Shown piece by piece: positions 10,122 through 19,348 of a stretch of 64,000 nt of DNA. The stretch spans positions 443,081 through 507,080 of the forward strand of contig NZ_KQ948549.1 of assembly GCF_001514125.1 (NCBI RefSeq), read 5' to 3'. A program made the position numbers and the translations under genes. A model generated the notes under the pieces. It did not search any database. It was not told the origin of the DNA and was given only the letters and a program-made list of their open reading frames with translations. Each line of letters begins with the position of its first letter. Position 1 is the first letter of the stretch. Source of the DNA: Streptomyces longwoodensis. Lineage in GTDB: Bacteria; Actinomycetota; Actinomycetes; Streptomycetales; Streptomycetaceae.

Positions 10122-12506
10122 ATGTCCGTCGACCCCCGGCAGGCGTCCACCGTGCTCACCGACGACGAACTGAGGACGCTGGACGCCCACTGGCGCGCCG
10201 CGAACTACCTGGCCGTCGGCCAGATCTACCTCATGGCCAACCCGCTCCTCACCGAGCCGCTGCGCCCCGAACACGTCAAGCCCCGCCTGCTCGGGCACTG
10301 GGGCACCTCACCCGGCCTCAACCTCGTGCACACCCACCTCAACCGCGTGATCAAGGCCCGCGACCTGAACGCGCTGTGCGTCTGGGGCCCCGGGCACGGC
10401 GGCCCGGCCGTGGTCGCCAACTCCTGGCTGGAGGGGTCGTACAGCGAGGTCTACCCGGACGTCCCGCAGGACGCCACCGGCATGGCCCGGCTGTTCAAGC
10501 AGTTCTCCTTCCCCGGCGGCGTGCCCAGCCACGTCGCGCCCGAGACGCCCGGCTCCATCCACGAGGGCGGCGAGCTCGGCTACTCCCTCGCCCACGCCTA
10601 CGGGGCCGCCCTGGACAACCCCGACCTCGTGGTGGCCTGCGTCATCGGCGACGGCGAGGCCGAGACCGGCCCGCTGGCCGCGTCCTGGCACTCCAACAAG
10701 TTCCTCGACCCGGTCCACGACGGCGCCGTGCTGCCGATCCTCCACCTCAACGGCTACAAGATCGCCAATCCGACCGTGCTGGCCCGTCTCCCCGAGCCCG
10801 AACTCGACGCACTGCTGCGCGGCTACGGCCACGACCCCCTCCACGTCACCGGTGACGACCCGGCCGCCGTGCACCGCGCCATGGCCGAGGCGATGGACAC
10901 CGCGCTGGACCGCATCGCCGCCCTCCAGGGCGCCGCCCGCGAGGGCCGCTCCGCCGAGCGGCCCCGCTGGCCGGTGATCGTGCTGCGCACCCCCAAGGGC
11001 TGGACCGGGCCCGCCGAGGTCGACGGACTGCCCGTCGAGGGCACCTGGCGGGCCCACCAGGTCCCGCTGGCCGCGGTCCGCGACAACCCCGAGCACCTGC
11101 GCCAACTGGAGGCGTGGCTGCGCTCCTACCGGCCCGAGGAGCTCTTCGACGAGCGCGGCGCGCCCCGCCCCGACGTCGTCGCCTGCGTCCCGGCGGGCAC
11201 CCGCCGGCTGGGCACCACCCCGCACGCCAACGGCGGCCTGCTGCTGCGCGACCTGCCGATGCCCGACCTCGACACCTACGCCGTGGCCGTCGACAAGCCC
11301 GGCACCACCCTGCACGAACCCACCCGCGTCCTCGGCGACCTGCTCGAGGACGTCATGCGCGCCACCACCGACCGCCGCGACTTCCGCCTCGTCGGCCCCG
11401 ACGAGACGGCCTCCAACCGGCTCCAGGCCGTCTACGCCGCCAGCGGCAAGGCGTGGCAGGCCCAGACCCTGGAGGTCGACGAACACCTCGACCGGCACGG
11501 CCGCGTGATGGAGATCCTCTCCGAACACACCTGCCAGGGCTGGCTGGAGGGCTACCTGCTGACCGGTCGGCACGGACTGTTCTCCTGCTACGAGGCGTTC
11601 GTGCACATCGTCGACTCGATGGTCAACCAGCACATCAAGTGGCTGCGCGTCACCCGCAGGCTGCCCTGGCGCGCCCCCATCGCCTCCCTCAACTACCTGC
11701 TCACCTCGCACGTCTGGCGCCAGGACCACAATGGCTTCTCCCACCAGGACCCCGGCTTCGTCGACCACGTCCTCAACAAGAGCCCCGAGGCCGTGCGGGT
11801 CTACCTGCCGCCGGACGCCAACACCCTGCTGTCCGTGGCCGACCACGCGTTGCGCAGCAAGGACTACGTCAACGTCATCGTGGCCGGCAAGCAGCCCTGC
11901 TTCGACTGGCTGACCATGGAGCAGGCCAAGGTGCACTGCGCGCGCGGCGCCGGCATCTGGGAGTGGGCCGGCACCGAGACCGGCGAGCGGGAACCCGACG
12001 TGGTCCTCGCCTGCGCCGGTGACGTCCCCACCCTGGAGGTCCTGGCCGCCGCCCAGCTGATCCGCCGCCACCTGCCCGACCTCGCCGTGCGTGTGGTCAA
12101 CGTCGTCGACATCGCCCGGCTGCTGCCCGCCGAGGAACACCCGCACGGCATGAGCGACTTCGAGTACGACGGGCTGTTCACCGCCGACCGGCCGGTCATC
12201 TTCGCCTACCACGGCTACCCGTGGCTCATCCACCGCCTCGCCTACCGCCGCACCGGCCACGGCCACCTGCACGTGCGCGGCTACAAGGAGGTCGGCACCA
12301 CGACCACCCCGTTCGACATGGTCGTCGGCAACGACCTGGACCGCTACCGCCTCGTCATGGACGTCATCGACCGCGTCCCCGGACTCGCGGTGCGCGCCGC
12401 GGGCGTGCGCCAGCGGATGGAGGACACCCGCCTGCGCCACCGCGAGTGGATCCGCGAGCACGGCACCGACCTGCCCGAGGTCGCCGACTGGAGCTGGGAG
12501 GGCTGA
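10122..12506 (+). CDS. xfp: Phosphoketolase (xylulose-5-P / fructose-6-P)
   Basis: Thiamine-diphosphate enzyme of 794 residues, normal for the family, which splits xylulose-5-phosphate or fructose-6-phosphate with phosphate into acetyl phosphate and a smaller sugar phosphate. The N-terminal half contains [39 protein letters not shown] and the cofactor motif [19 protein letters not shown] (residues 176-194). The middle carries the phosphoketolase signature [16 protein letters not shown], and the C-terminal third has [18 protein letters not shown] sequence and [19 protein letters not shown] 10122 has GGAAGGGA upstream. No acetate kinase or phosphotransacetylase gene is nearby, so the acetyl phosphate must be used elsewhere. 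Convergent with the next gene. Confidence 0.96.
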   Translation: MSVDPRQASTVLTDDELRTLDAHWRAANYLAVGQIYLMANPLLTEPLRPEHVKPRLLGHWGTSPGLNLVHTHLNRVIKARDLNALCVWGPGHGGPAVVANSWLEGSYSEVYPDVPQDATGMARLFKQFSFPGGVPSHVAPETPGSIHEGGELGYSLAHAYGAALDNPDLVVACVIGDGEAETGPLAASWHSNKFLDPVHDGAVLPILHLNGYKIANPTVLARLPEPELDALLRGYGHDPLHVTGDDPAAVHRAMAEAMDTALDRIAALQGAAREGRSAERPRWPVIVLRTPKGWTGPAEVDGLPVEGTWRAHQVPLAAVRDNPEHLRQLEAWLRSYRPEELFDERGAPRPDVVACVPAGTRRLGTTPHANGGLLLRDLPMPDLDTYAVAVDKPGTTLHEPTRVLGDLLEDVMRATTDRRDFRLVGPDETASNRLQAVYAASGKAWQAQTLEVDEHLDRHGRVMEILSEHTCQGWLEGYLLTGRHGLFSCYEAFVHIVDSMVNQHIKWLRVTRRLPWRAPIASLNYLLTSHVWRQDHNGFSHQDPGFVDHVLNKSPEAVRVYLPPDANTLLSVADHALRSKDYVNVIVAGKQPCFDWLTMEQAKVHCARGAGIWEWAGTETGEREPDVVLACAGDVPTLEVLAAAQLIRRHLPDLAVRVVNVVDIARLLPAEEHPHGMSDFEYDGLFTADRPVIFAYHGYPWLIHRLAYRRTGHGHLHVRGYKEVGTTTTPFDMVVGNDLDRYRLVMDVIDRVPGLAVRAAGVRQRMEDTRLRHREWIREHGTDLPEVADWSWEG

Positions 12507-12533
12507 GCACCCGCGCCCGCGCCGGGTCCCCGG

Positions 12534-13904
12534 TCAGCCGACCGGTGTGCCCGTCGCGGCCCCGAGGTGGGCCGTGACCCACTCCCGGGCCAGCCGGGCG
12601 ACCTCGTCCCACGCTGCGGGGTCGTCCGGCACCGGCTCGGCTCCGGGGAGCACGGCGACCCGGTGCTCGCAGTGCATCCAGTCCGCGGCGAACCGGTTGA
12701 GGCACAGCACCCGGGCGTCCCGCGAGCCGACCGCGAGCAGCGTGGGCACATGGACCGCGGCCAGCGTGGCCGGGCGGGCCAGGTCGGGGCGGCCGCCGCA
12801 GCAGACGACGGCACGGACCCCCGGGTCGAGCGCCACGGCCTCCAGCGCCGCCGCGGCCGCCGTCCCGGACCCGAAGTACGCCACCGGGAGCCGGAACTCC
12901 TCGCGCGCCCACCGCGTGGCCGCCCGCAACCGGCGGGCGAGCAGCACGATGTCGAACGGCAGGTGCCGGTCGCGGGCCTCCTCCCGGGTCACGAGGTCGA
13001 GTAGCAGCGCGGCCAGACCGGCCCGGACCAGCAGCGCGGCGACCCGCCGGTGACCCGGACAGTCGCACGCGGTGGCGCCGCCGAGGCAGTCGCCGTGGGC
13101 CAGCACGACCAGGCCGTACGCCGCGTCCGGCACGGTGAGCCGGGCCCGCAGCCGCACCGGCCCGGCGGGCACGTCCCGCTCCACCGGCTCGGCCCCGGCA
13201 CGGACCTCCCCGCCGGCCGCCCCGGGTGGCACCGTCGGCGCGCTGCTCCTGGCGGGCGGCGCCCCGGGCTCCCGTATCGGCCGGGCCCGCGCGCCGGTCA
13301 CCGTGTCGTCCTCGATCCGCGGGAAGGAGCGGTACCAGGCGCCCACCGAGCCGAGGTGGCGCAGCGGCTGCAGGCAGACCACCTGGTCGGCCACCGGGCG
13401 CAGCCGGTCCAGGGCGCGCTCGGGGGCGACCGGCACGGCCAGCAGGACGTGCACGGCGCCGCGGGCGCGGACGGCCCGGCAGGCCGCCGACGCGGTGACC
13501 CCGTCGGCCATGCCCTCGTCGGTGACCACCACGGTCCGCCCGGCCACCGGCTCGGGCGCCCGATCCCCGCGGTAGCGGCGGGTCAGCCGGGCGACCTCGG
13601 CGCGCTCGGCCCGCTCCACGGCCCGCTGGTCCTCCGGTGCCAGGGCGACGTGCCGGATCACGTCCTCGTCCAGGACGCGCACCCCCTGTTCCCCCACGGC
13701 GCCGAACGCGAGCTCCGGCTGCCAGGGCACGCCGAGCGCCCGCACCACGAGCACGTCCAGGGCCGCCCCGAGGTGCCGGGCCACCTCCCGGGCCACGGGC
13801 ATCCCGCCCGGTGCCAGGCCCAGGACCACCACGTCGCGGCCCCGCAGGTGCTCCAGCCGCCGGGCGAGCAGGCGTCCCGCCTCCGTCCGGTCCACGAACC
13901 GCAT
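12534..13904 (-). CDS. Phosphoribosyltransferase / dienelactone-hydrolase fusion with altered active sites
   Basis: A 456-residue two-domain protein. Residues 1-215 form a type I phosphoribosyltransferase fold; the PRPP loop is VVTDEGMADGVTA (126-138), where the usual motif is DDGxATGAT. A Pro/Ala-rich linker (210-245) leads to an alpha/beta hydrolase of the dienelactone hydrolase family. Its nucleophile elbow reads FGSGTAA (344-350) where homologues I recall have FGASTGA, and the region of the usual catalytic His reads PGAEPVPDD (420-428) with no histidine. Both sites therefore look changed. ATG 13904 follows AAGGAGG. As I recall, Rv0571c of M. tuberculosis, a DosR-regulon protein, has this architecture; the neighbouring PPK2 and phosphoketolase genes fit a stress or low-energy setting. 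Confidence 0.85.
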   Translation of the reverse strand: MRFVDRTEAGRLLARRLEHLRGRDVVVLGLAPGGMPVAREVARHLGAALDVLVVRALGVPWQPELAFGAVGEQGVRVLDEDVIRHVALAPEDQRAVERAERAEVARLTRRYRGDRAPEPVAGRTVVVTDEGMADGVTASAACRAVRARGAVHVLLAVPVAPERALDRLRPVADQVVCLQPLRHLGSVGAWYRSFPRIEDDTVTGARARPIREPGAPPARSSAPTVPPGAAGGEVRAGAEPVERDVPAGPVRLRARLTVPDAAYGLVVLAHGDCLGGATACDCPGHRRVAALLVRAGLAALLLDLVTREEARDRHLPFDIVLLARRLRAATRWAREEFRLPVAYFGSGTAAAAALEAVALDPGVRAVVCCGGRPDLARPATLAAVHVPTLLAVGSRDARVLCLNRFAADWMHCEHRVAVLPGAEPVPDDPAAWDEVARLAREWVTAHLGAATGTPVG

Positions 13905-14241
13905 GGGCCACCTCCTTGCACGGGCCGCCGCTCCTCACGGCGGCCACGCCGCCCCGCAGGGGGTGCGCCCGGCAGGGCCGGCGGGCCGCGGTGCGCGGGC
14001 CGCCGGGGGCCGCGTCGTACGGGCCGGCGCGCGTGCGGGGGCGGGGCCGGCCGCGTGGGGGGCGGGGAGGACCGCCGCTCGTCGCGAACCCGCAGGGCGC
14101 GGTGCGCGGCCGCCCGGCGGCCGCTCGCGCGGGCCGTCCGGCGTCGCCCTTCCCGTCCTCCTACCAGCACACCACACCGACCCGGGCACCACCAGGCCTC
14201 TTGGGGGTCGCCTCACCGGCGGGAGCGCCCGCGGGAGCCCG
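13905..14241. other. 337-base gap, nothing clear
   Basis: Extremely G+C-rich stretch between the fusion gene and ppk2, both on the minus strand. Apart from the strong ribosome-binding site AAGGAGGTGG just before 13904, I see no convincing promoter, hairpin or coding signal. Short CGGGCCG and GGGGCGGG runs are compositional. The promoter of the fusion gene must lie here unless it is read through from ppk2. Confidence 0.5.
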
Positions 14242-15045
14242 TCACAAGGTCGCGGCGTGGTCCGGGACGTACCTCTGGAGGTCGCGCGGGGTGCGCACGT
14301 ACCCGGTGGACCCGGGCCGCTCCGGCAGGTCGAGGACCTGCGGCGGGACCTCGCGGTAGGGCACCGAGTCCAGCAGGTGGGCGATCATGTTCAGCCGGGC
14401 CCGCTTCTTGTCGTCGCTCTCCACGTGGTACCAGGGTGCCTCGGGGATGTCGGTGTGGACCATCATCTCGTCCTTGGCCCGGGAGTACGCCTCCCAGTGG
14501 GTGATCGACTCCAGGTCCATGGGGGACAGCTTCCACCGGCGCAGCGGGTCCTCCAGCCGCTTGCGGAAGCGGTCCTGCTGCTCGGTGTCGCTGACCGAGA
14601 ACCAGTACTTGCGCAGCAGGATCCCGTCCTCCACCAGCATCCGCTCGAAGATCGGGCACTGGCGCAGGAACAGCTGGTGCTCGCCCTTGGTGCAGAAGCC
14701 CATCACGTGCTCCACACCGGCCCGGTTGTACCAGGAGCGGTCGAACAGCACGATCTCCCCGCCGGCCGGCAACTGCTCGACGTAGCGCTGGAAGTACCAC
14801 TGGCTGCGCTGGCGTTCGGTCGGCTTGGGCAGGGCGGCGATCCGCGCGACGCGCGGGTTGAGGTGCTCGGTGACCCGCTTGATGGTGCCACCCTTGCCGG
14901 CCGCGTCACGCCCCTCGAAGACCACGACCAGGCGCTTGCCCTCGGCCCGCACCCACTCCTGGAGCTTCACCAACTCCATCTGCAACCGCAGGAGTTCGCT
15001 CTCGTAGACCTTGCCCGCCAGCTTCGCCGCCTTCTGCTCGGCCAT
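14242..15045 (-). CDS. ppk2: Polyphosphate kinase 2
   Basis: Single-domain PPK2 of 267 residues that moves phosphate between polyphosphate and nucleoside diphosphates. The P-loop is GRDAAGKGG (residues 45-53), and the Walker B and lid region is IVLFDRSWYNRAGVEHVMG from residue 98. KPTERQRSQWYFQRYVEQLP and the C-terminal RKYWFSVSDTEQQDRFRKR are also typical. The length and single domain fit class I. ATG 15045 starts MAEQKAAKLAGKVYE; the frame is open 32 codons upstream, but that stretch is unlike the family. It lies between the fusion gene and the PAS-SpoIIE gene on the same strand, with gaps too large to call an operon. Likely role: energy reserve during stress. Confidence 0.94.
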   Translation of the reverse strand: MAEQKAAKLAGKVYESELLRLQMELVKLQEWVRAEGKRLVVVFEGRDAAGKGGTIKRVTEHLNPRVARIAALPKPTERQRSQWYFQRYVEQLPAGGEIVLFDRSWYNRAGVEHVMGFCTKGEHQLFLRQCPIFERMLVEDGILLRKYWFSVSDTEQQDRFRKRLEDPLRRWKLSPMDLESITHWEAYSRAKDEMMVHTDIPEAPWYHVESDDKKRARLNMIAHLLDSVPYREVPPQVLDLPERPGSTGYVRTPRDLQRYVPDHAATL

Positions 15046-15150
15046 ACCGCCCGACTCCCCTCGCCGCGTTCCGCTGGACGCTCGCAGTGTAGGAAGCCGG
15101 GCGGGGTTCCGCGACAGGGAGGGCCCGGGTGCGCGGCCCACGCCCGCAGG

Positions 15151-17106
15151 TCACAGCGTCAGCGTGAACCACGTCGTCTTGCCCTCGTCGGTGGGCCGTA
15201 CGCCCCACCCGTCGGCCAGGGCGCGCACCAGGAACAGGCCCCGGCCCGACTCGTCGTCCTCGGCCGCCGGGCGAGGGCGGGGCAGGCGCGGGCTGCGGTC
15301 CTCCACCTCTACCGTGAGGGTGGTCGTCGTGCGGCGCAGGTGCACCGCGACCGGGCCCTCGGCGTGCTGGACCGCGTTGGTGAGCGTCTCCGACAGCAGC
15401 AGCAAGGCGTCGTCGGCGCGCTCCGGGCACCCCCAGGCGCACAGCGTCCGGTGCAGGAAGTCCCGGCCCTGGCGCACCGAGGCCGGCCGCGCCGGCAGGT
15501 CCAGCCCGGCCGAGGCGAGCGGCGCCTGCGGCAGCTGGGCCAGGAGCAGGGTGACGTCGTCGTCGTGGGCGTCGGAGCGCGGCACCAGCCGGGCGAGGAC
15601 GTGGTCGGCCGCGGCCTCCAGGGACGGCGCGTCGGCGAAGAAGTCATCCAGGACCACGGTCAGTTCCGCGATCCGCGCCTCGATGTCGCTGCCGGGCGTC
15701 TCCACCAGGCCGTCCGTGTAGAGGACCAGGGTGGCGCCGGGCGGGATGCCGGTGCTGGACTGCTCGTAGAGCACGTCCCCCACCCCGAGCGGCGCGTTGA
15801 CCGGCGAGGCCAGCGCGCGCACCCCGTCGCCCGCGCCCGCCACCAGCACCGGCAGGTGGCCGGCCGAGCACACCGTCACCGTGCCCGCGTCCGGCGCGAT
15901 CACCAGGTAGCAGCAGGTCACCAGCTGGTCGGGCACGTCGAGGTCGGCCACACAGGCGTCCAGCGCCTGCATCAGCCGCGACGGCTCCATGCCGGTCTTG
16001 GCCAGCGCGTGGGCCGCCGAGCGCAGCTGGCCCATCACCGCGGCCGCCTCCAGGCCGCGGCCCATCACGTCGCCGATCAGCACGCCCACCCGGTCGGCGC
16101 CCAGCGGTATCAGGTCGAACCAGTCGCCGCCCACCCCGGCGCCCTGGGTGGCCGGTCGGTACCGGCTCGCGGTGGCCAGGCCCGGCAGCGCGGGCGGGGT
16201 GCCCATCAGGCTGCGCTGGAGGGTGAGTGCGATGTGCCGCTGCTGCTCGTACAGCGCGGTCAGCTCGGCCTCCGCGCGCTTGCGGTCGCTGATGTCGCGG
16301 ACGATCGCACAGGCGCCCACGACCCGGCCGCGGGTGTCCCGGGTCGGCCACAGCGTCACGTCCACGTCGAGCAGGGCGCCCGTACGGGTCACCCGCAGCG
16401 TCTCGAAGTGCTCGACCTTGGCCCCGTCGCGCAGCCGCAGCAACAGGGCGCTGATCTCCTCGCGTCGCTCCTGCGGGGCCAGCAGCGACACGTGCCGCCC
16501 GATGACCTCCTCGGCGGTATAGCCGTACAGGCGCTGCGCCGCCGCGTTCCAGTAGGTGATGTGGCCGTCCAGGGTCTTGGCGAGGATCGCGTCCTGCGAG
16601 GACTCCACCAGCGCGGCCAGTTCGTTGATGCGGGCCTCGGCGGCCTTGCGGTCGCTGACGTCGCGCACCGCCGCCGACACCAGCAGCCCGTCGGGCGTCT
16701 GGAGCGGGCTGAGGCTGATCTCGACGGGGAACTCGGTGCCGTCCTTGCGCCGCCCGTGCAGGTCGAGGCCGGCGCCCATGGGCCGCACCTGGCCGTTCGC
16801 CGCGTAGCCGGCGCGGTGGCGGGTGTGCTGGTCGCGGAAGCGGAACGGCATCAGGAGCTCGACGGGCCGGTCCAGCAGCTCCTCGCGCCGGTAGCCGAAC
16901 AGGGCCTCCGTCTGCGCGTTGACGAGCTTGATGGCCCCGGCGCCGTCGACGATGACCATCGCGTCCGGCGCGGCCTCCAGCAGTCCCCGGAAGCGCTCCT
17001 CCGCGCCGTCCGGCCCACTCGCGCGGGACGGCGCCCCGCACGTGCAGCGGGCCCGCTCCTTCGCGCCCGGCCCCTGCCCCCGCTGCGTCCGCACCAGGTC
17101 GGCCAT
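15151..17106 (-). CDS. PAS-PAS-SpoIIE phosphatase-ATPase signalling protein
   Basis: A 651-residue soluble protein with four domains: PAS (about 38-150), PAS with PAC motif (163-280), PP2C-type serine phosphatase (about 300-510) and a C-terminal histidine-kinase-like ATPase related to anti-sigma factors (about 525-651). Phosphatase metal sites are GGDWFD (326-331) and GDVMGRG (345-351); the ATPase has the N-box LSETLTNAVQHA and GRGLFLV. One chain thus combines sensing, the phosphatase that reactivates STAS antagonists and the kinase that inactivates them, a layout common in Streptomyces. ATG 17106 (MADLVRTQ) is preferred; alternatives in frame are 17118 and 17145. No STAS partner is adjacent. 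A CTC near residue 21 and the usual PAS pocket give no clue to the ligand. Confidence 0.92.
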   Translation of the reverse strand: MADLVRTQRGQGPGAKERARCTCGAPSRASGPDGAEERFRGLLEAAPDAMVIVDGAGAIKLVNAQTEALFGYRREELLDRPVELLMPFRFRDQHTRHRAGYAANGQVRPMGAGLDLHGRRKDGTEFPVEISLSPLQTPDGLLVSAAVRDVSDRKAAEARINELAALVESSQDAILAKTLDGHITYWNAAAQRLYGYTAEEVIGRHVSLLAPQERREEISALLLRLRDGAKVEHFETLRVTRTGALLDVDVTLWPTRDTRGRVVGACAIVRDISDRKRAEAELTALYEQQRHIALTLQRSLMGTPPALPGLATASRYRPATQGAGVGGDWFDLIPLGADRVGVLIGDVMGRGLEAAAVMGQLRSAAHALAKTGMEPSRLMQALDACVADLDVPDQLVTCCYLVIAPDAGTVTVCSAGHLPVLVAGAGDGVRALASPVNAPLGVGDVLYEQSSTGIPPGATLVLYTDGLVETPGSDIEARIAELTVVLDDFFADAPSLEAAADHVLARLVPRSDAHDDDVTLLLAQLPQAPLASAGLDLPARPASVRQGRDFLHRTLCAWGCPERADDALLLLSETLTNAVQHAEGPVAVHLRRTTTTLTVEVEDRSPRLPRPRPAAEDDESGRGLFLVRALADGWGVRPTDEGKTTWFTLTL

Positions 17107-17301
17107 GTCCCACCCCATCCCTCCGCCACGATCCGGCCATCCCACCCCTTCCAGCCGCCCGGCGCCCCACGTTGTCGCTTACTGTCCGTTCGCCGCCCGA
17201 ACCTGTCCGCGGCGGAGGGCGTTCGGGACCGGAGGGGCACGGGGATGCGCGCGGGTCGCGCTGCCCGGGGCTGCCGCGGCATGGACACCCTGCTCGGCGT
17301 T

Positions 17302-17325
17302 ACGGCGTGACGGCGTGACGGCGTG
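17302..17325. repeat. Three tandem ACGGCGTG octamers
   Basis: Exact 8-base units at 17302, 17310 and 17318, followed by decayed copies, in the 250-base gap between two divergent genes. Probably slippage in G+C-rich sequence. Confidence 0.8.
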
Positions 17326-17380
17326 GCGGCGCTATGGCGCTCGGGCGCTACGGCGCTCCGGTGGACGCCCCGCCCCCCAC

Positions 17381-17386
17381 TACCCT
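17381..17386 (+). promoter_or_regulatory. -10 element of a leaderless start
   Basis: TACCCT ends 7 bases before the GTG at 17394, the spacing of leaderless Streptomyces messages. No good -35 hexamer is visible about 17 bases upstream. Confidence 0.4.
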
Positions 17387-17393
17387 GGGCGCC

Positions 17394-18262
17394 GTGCCCC
17401 ACGGTCAGCCCACCGCCGCCGACGGCCCCCTCGACGCCGCTGCCCGCTTCACCGCGGCCCGTGCCCTGCGCCACCGTCCGCTCTCCGGTGCCGTGGGCGC
17501 GGTCGACCTGGACGACGGGCGGACCGTCGTCGTGAAGCGGGGGGACGGCCCGGACGCCGTGCGGGCCGAGGCGGCCGGGCTGCGCTGGCTGGCCCGGGCG
17601 GGCGCCGTCCCGGTCCCCGCCGTGCACGGCCACGACGAGCGCTGGCTGGTCACGAACCGGGTGCCCGACGGCCGGCCCAGCCCGCAGGGGGCCTTCCGCC
17701 TGGGCCGCGAACTGGCCGCGCTGCACGCCGCCGGCGCCCCGGCGTTCGGCGCCCCGCCACCGGGCGGACCGCGCGAGGCGTCCATCGGGCGCGCGCCCCT
17801 GCGCAACGTCCCCGGCGACGACTGGCCGGCCTGGTACGCCGAGCACCGCGTCCTGCCCTACCTGCGCACCGCCCTGGACGACGGCGCCCTCCGCCCCCGT
17901 GAGGCGGCCGAGCTGGAGCGGCTGTGCGCCCGGCTGCCCGGCCTGGCCGGACCCGCCGAGCCCCCGGCGCGGCTGCACGGCGACCTGTGGAACGGCAACG
18001 TCCTGTGGGACGCGGGCGGCCGGGCCTGGCTCACCGACCCCGCCGCGCACGGCGGCCACCGCGAGACCGACCTCGCGATGCTCCACCTGTTCGGCTGTCC
18101 CCACCTCGACCGGGTGCTCGACGGCTACCAGGAGGAAGCCCCCCTCGCCGACGGCTGGCACGAAAGGACCGGCCCCAGCTCTTCCCCCTGCTGGTGCACG
18201 CCGTGCTCTTCGGCCGCCCGTACGCCGAGCAGGCGCTCGCGGTGGCACGGGCCGCGGGGTGA
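17394..18262 (+). pseudogene. Fructosamine kinase-family gene with a C-terminal frameshift
   Basis: Fructosamine/ketosamine kinases phosphorylate sugar adducts on protein amines so that they fall off. The N-terminal 260 residues are intact: lysine VVVKRGDG, Brenner motif RLHGDLWNGNVLWD and the metal aspartate in WLTDPAAHGGHRETDLAM. After ADGWHERTG (GGC ends at 18173) the frame becomes nonsense, while the expected ending QLFPLLVHAVLFG through EQALAVARAAG continues in another frame from CAG 18176 to the TGA at 18262. Two extra bases, or four missing against homologues, separate the frames. Read in the original frame, the product would run on to 18410 with an unrelated tail. This is either a real mutation or an assembly error; I see no classical slippery heptamer. 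The GTG at 17394 looks leaderless. Confidence 0.8.
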
Positions 18263-18294
18263 GACCCGGGCGCCCTCCGGCTCCCGGGCGGGGG

Positions 18295-18660
18295 TCAGTG
18301 CGCGCCCAGACCACCGCCGCCGAACGACCCGCTGCTGCCCTTGCTCCAGCGCGGCCGGGTCGTCGAGGAACTCGTCCGCGTCTGCATGTTGGTCAGTTCG
18401 TACGGGGTGAGCGGGCGTTCGCCCTTCTGGATCTGCGGCACGTCCTCGGGCTCGCGGTTCTCCCGGACCTCGTGGACCGGGCCCTCCGGCGGCAGCTTGG
18501 GCTGCTCCTCGGGGCGCGGCCGCGGCGACTCGTTCATCTTGACCCGGTAGCCCAGCCAGAAGCCGCCGCCCAGCAAGGCCAGCAGAGCCATGGCGACCAG
18601 GAACAGCCCGAGGCTGAGCAGACCGCTCGGCGCGGCCAGCTGCATGGATGCATTAGTCAT
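18295..18660 (-). CDS. DUF6479-family membrane protein
   Basis: Small Streptomyces protein of 121 residues and unknown function. A single hydrophobic segment, LSLGLFLVAMALLALLGGGF (about residues 15-34), precedes a positively charged turn (WLGYRVK) and a Pro/Glu-rich cytoplasmic region. The conserved box ERPLTPYELTNMQT (about 81-94) identifies the family, and the C-terminus is Ser/Gly-rich. ATG 18660 is the first start. It is convergent with the kinase pseudogene and divergent from the cysteine-rich protein, so it forms its own unit. Likely a one-pass membrane anchor. Confidence 0.8.
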   Translation of the reverse strand: MTNASMQLAAPSGLLSLGLFLVAMALLALLGGGFWLGYRVKMNESPRPRPEEQPKLPPEGPVHEVRENREPEDVPQIQKGERPLTPYELTNMQTRTSSSTTRPRWSKGSSGSFGGGGLGAH

Positions 18661-18847
18661 ACCGGTGCAATACCCCTTGAATCGGGCGCGAACCGCGATC
18701 CCGGAGCCGACCGCGACGGCGGCACGGAAGGTCGCCGATCCACTCCGGACGGTGCTCGGCCGGGACGTGCTCCCCGCCCGTACCGCACCCGCATCCGCCG
18801 TTGTGGCGGCGGGGTTTGGGGCCGGACGCGGCGGCTACCCGCGCAGG

Positions 18848-19267
18848 GTGACGTGGACGCCATCGCAGCAAGGGCAGCAGAGCCGACAGGAGCGACAGGA
18901 ACGGGAGCACCAGCAGGAGCTGTTCCGCTTCCTGGAGGAGCGCTTCGCGTGCGCCCAGGCGTGCACCGAGTGTGCGCGTTCCTGCGCGGTGCGTGCGAGC
19001 CTCGTGGACCCGGACGGCACCGAACAGCAGGAACTGGCGCGGCGCAAGGGGATCATGTGCGCCGAGGTGTGCGACGCGACGTGCCGCGTCCTCTCCGAGG
19101 AGAACCGCCAGGACGAGGACGGCATCCGCGTCCAGCTGGAGTGGTGCCGCACGGTCTGCCTGGAGACCGCGCACGTCTTCGACGCGTACCCCGGCGCGGA
19201 GGAGGCGGCGGCGGCCTGCCGGGCGTGCGCCCGGGCGTGCACGACCTTCCTGGGCACGTTGCGCTGA
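18848..19267 (+). CDS. Cysteine-rich four-helix-bundle protein (DUF326 / copper-storage-like)
   Basis: A 139-residue protein with 12 cysteines on a helical framework: Cys35, 39, 42, 46; 71, 75, 79; 100, 104; 124, 127, 131. The CxxxC/CxxC spacing along each helix (FACAQACTECARSC, CAEVCDATC, CRTVC, CRACARAC) matches the DUF326 four-helix bundle of copper-storage (Csp) proteins, which line the bundle core with Cys ligands for many Cu(I) ions. There is no signal peptide, so it would act in the cytoplasm like Csp3. A Gln/Arg-rich N-terminus of about 25 residues precedes the bundle. The start is uncertain: GTG 18848 (MTWTPSQQ) was chosen because family-like sequence starts near it. Metal binding is inferred, and no copper regulator lies nearby. 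Confidence 0.8.
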   Translation: MTWTPSQQGQQSRQERQEREHQQELFRFLEERFACAQACTECARSCAVRASLVDPDGTEQQELARRKGIMCAEVCDATCRVLSEENRQDEDGIRVQLEWCRTVCLETAHVFDAYPGAEEAAAACRACARACTTFLGTLR

Positions 19268-19348
19268 CCTGCCGGGACTCCCCGCGCCGACCCGGGAGGC
19301 GGGCGCCGCACCCTGGCCGCAGTGGATCACCGCGTGTTACCAAGGACC

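Noticed and set aside
13905..14241. Small protein gene in the gap before ppk2
   Set aside because: Several frames are open, but composition is that of noncoding G+C-rich sequence and no start has a good ribosome-binding site.
18165..18185. Programmed frameshift in the fructosamine kinase
   Set aside because: No classical slippery heptamer or downstream structure is evident; mutation or error is simpler.
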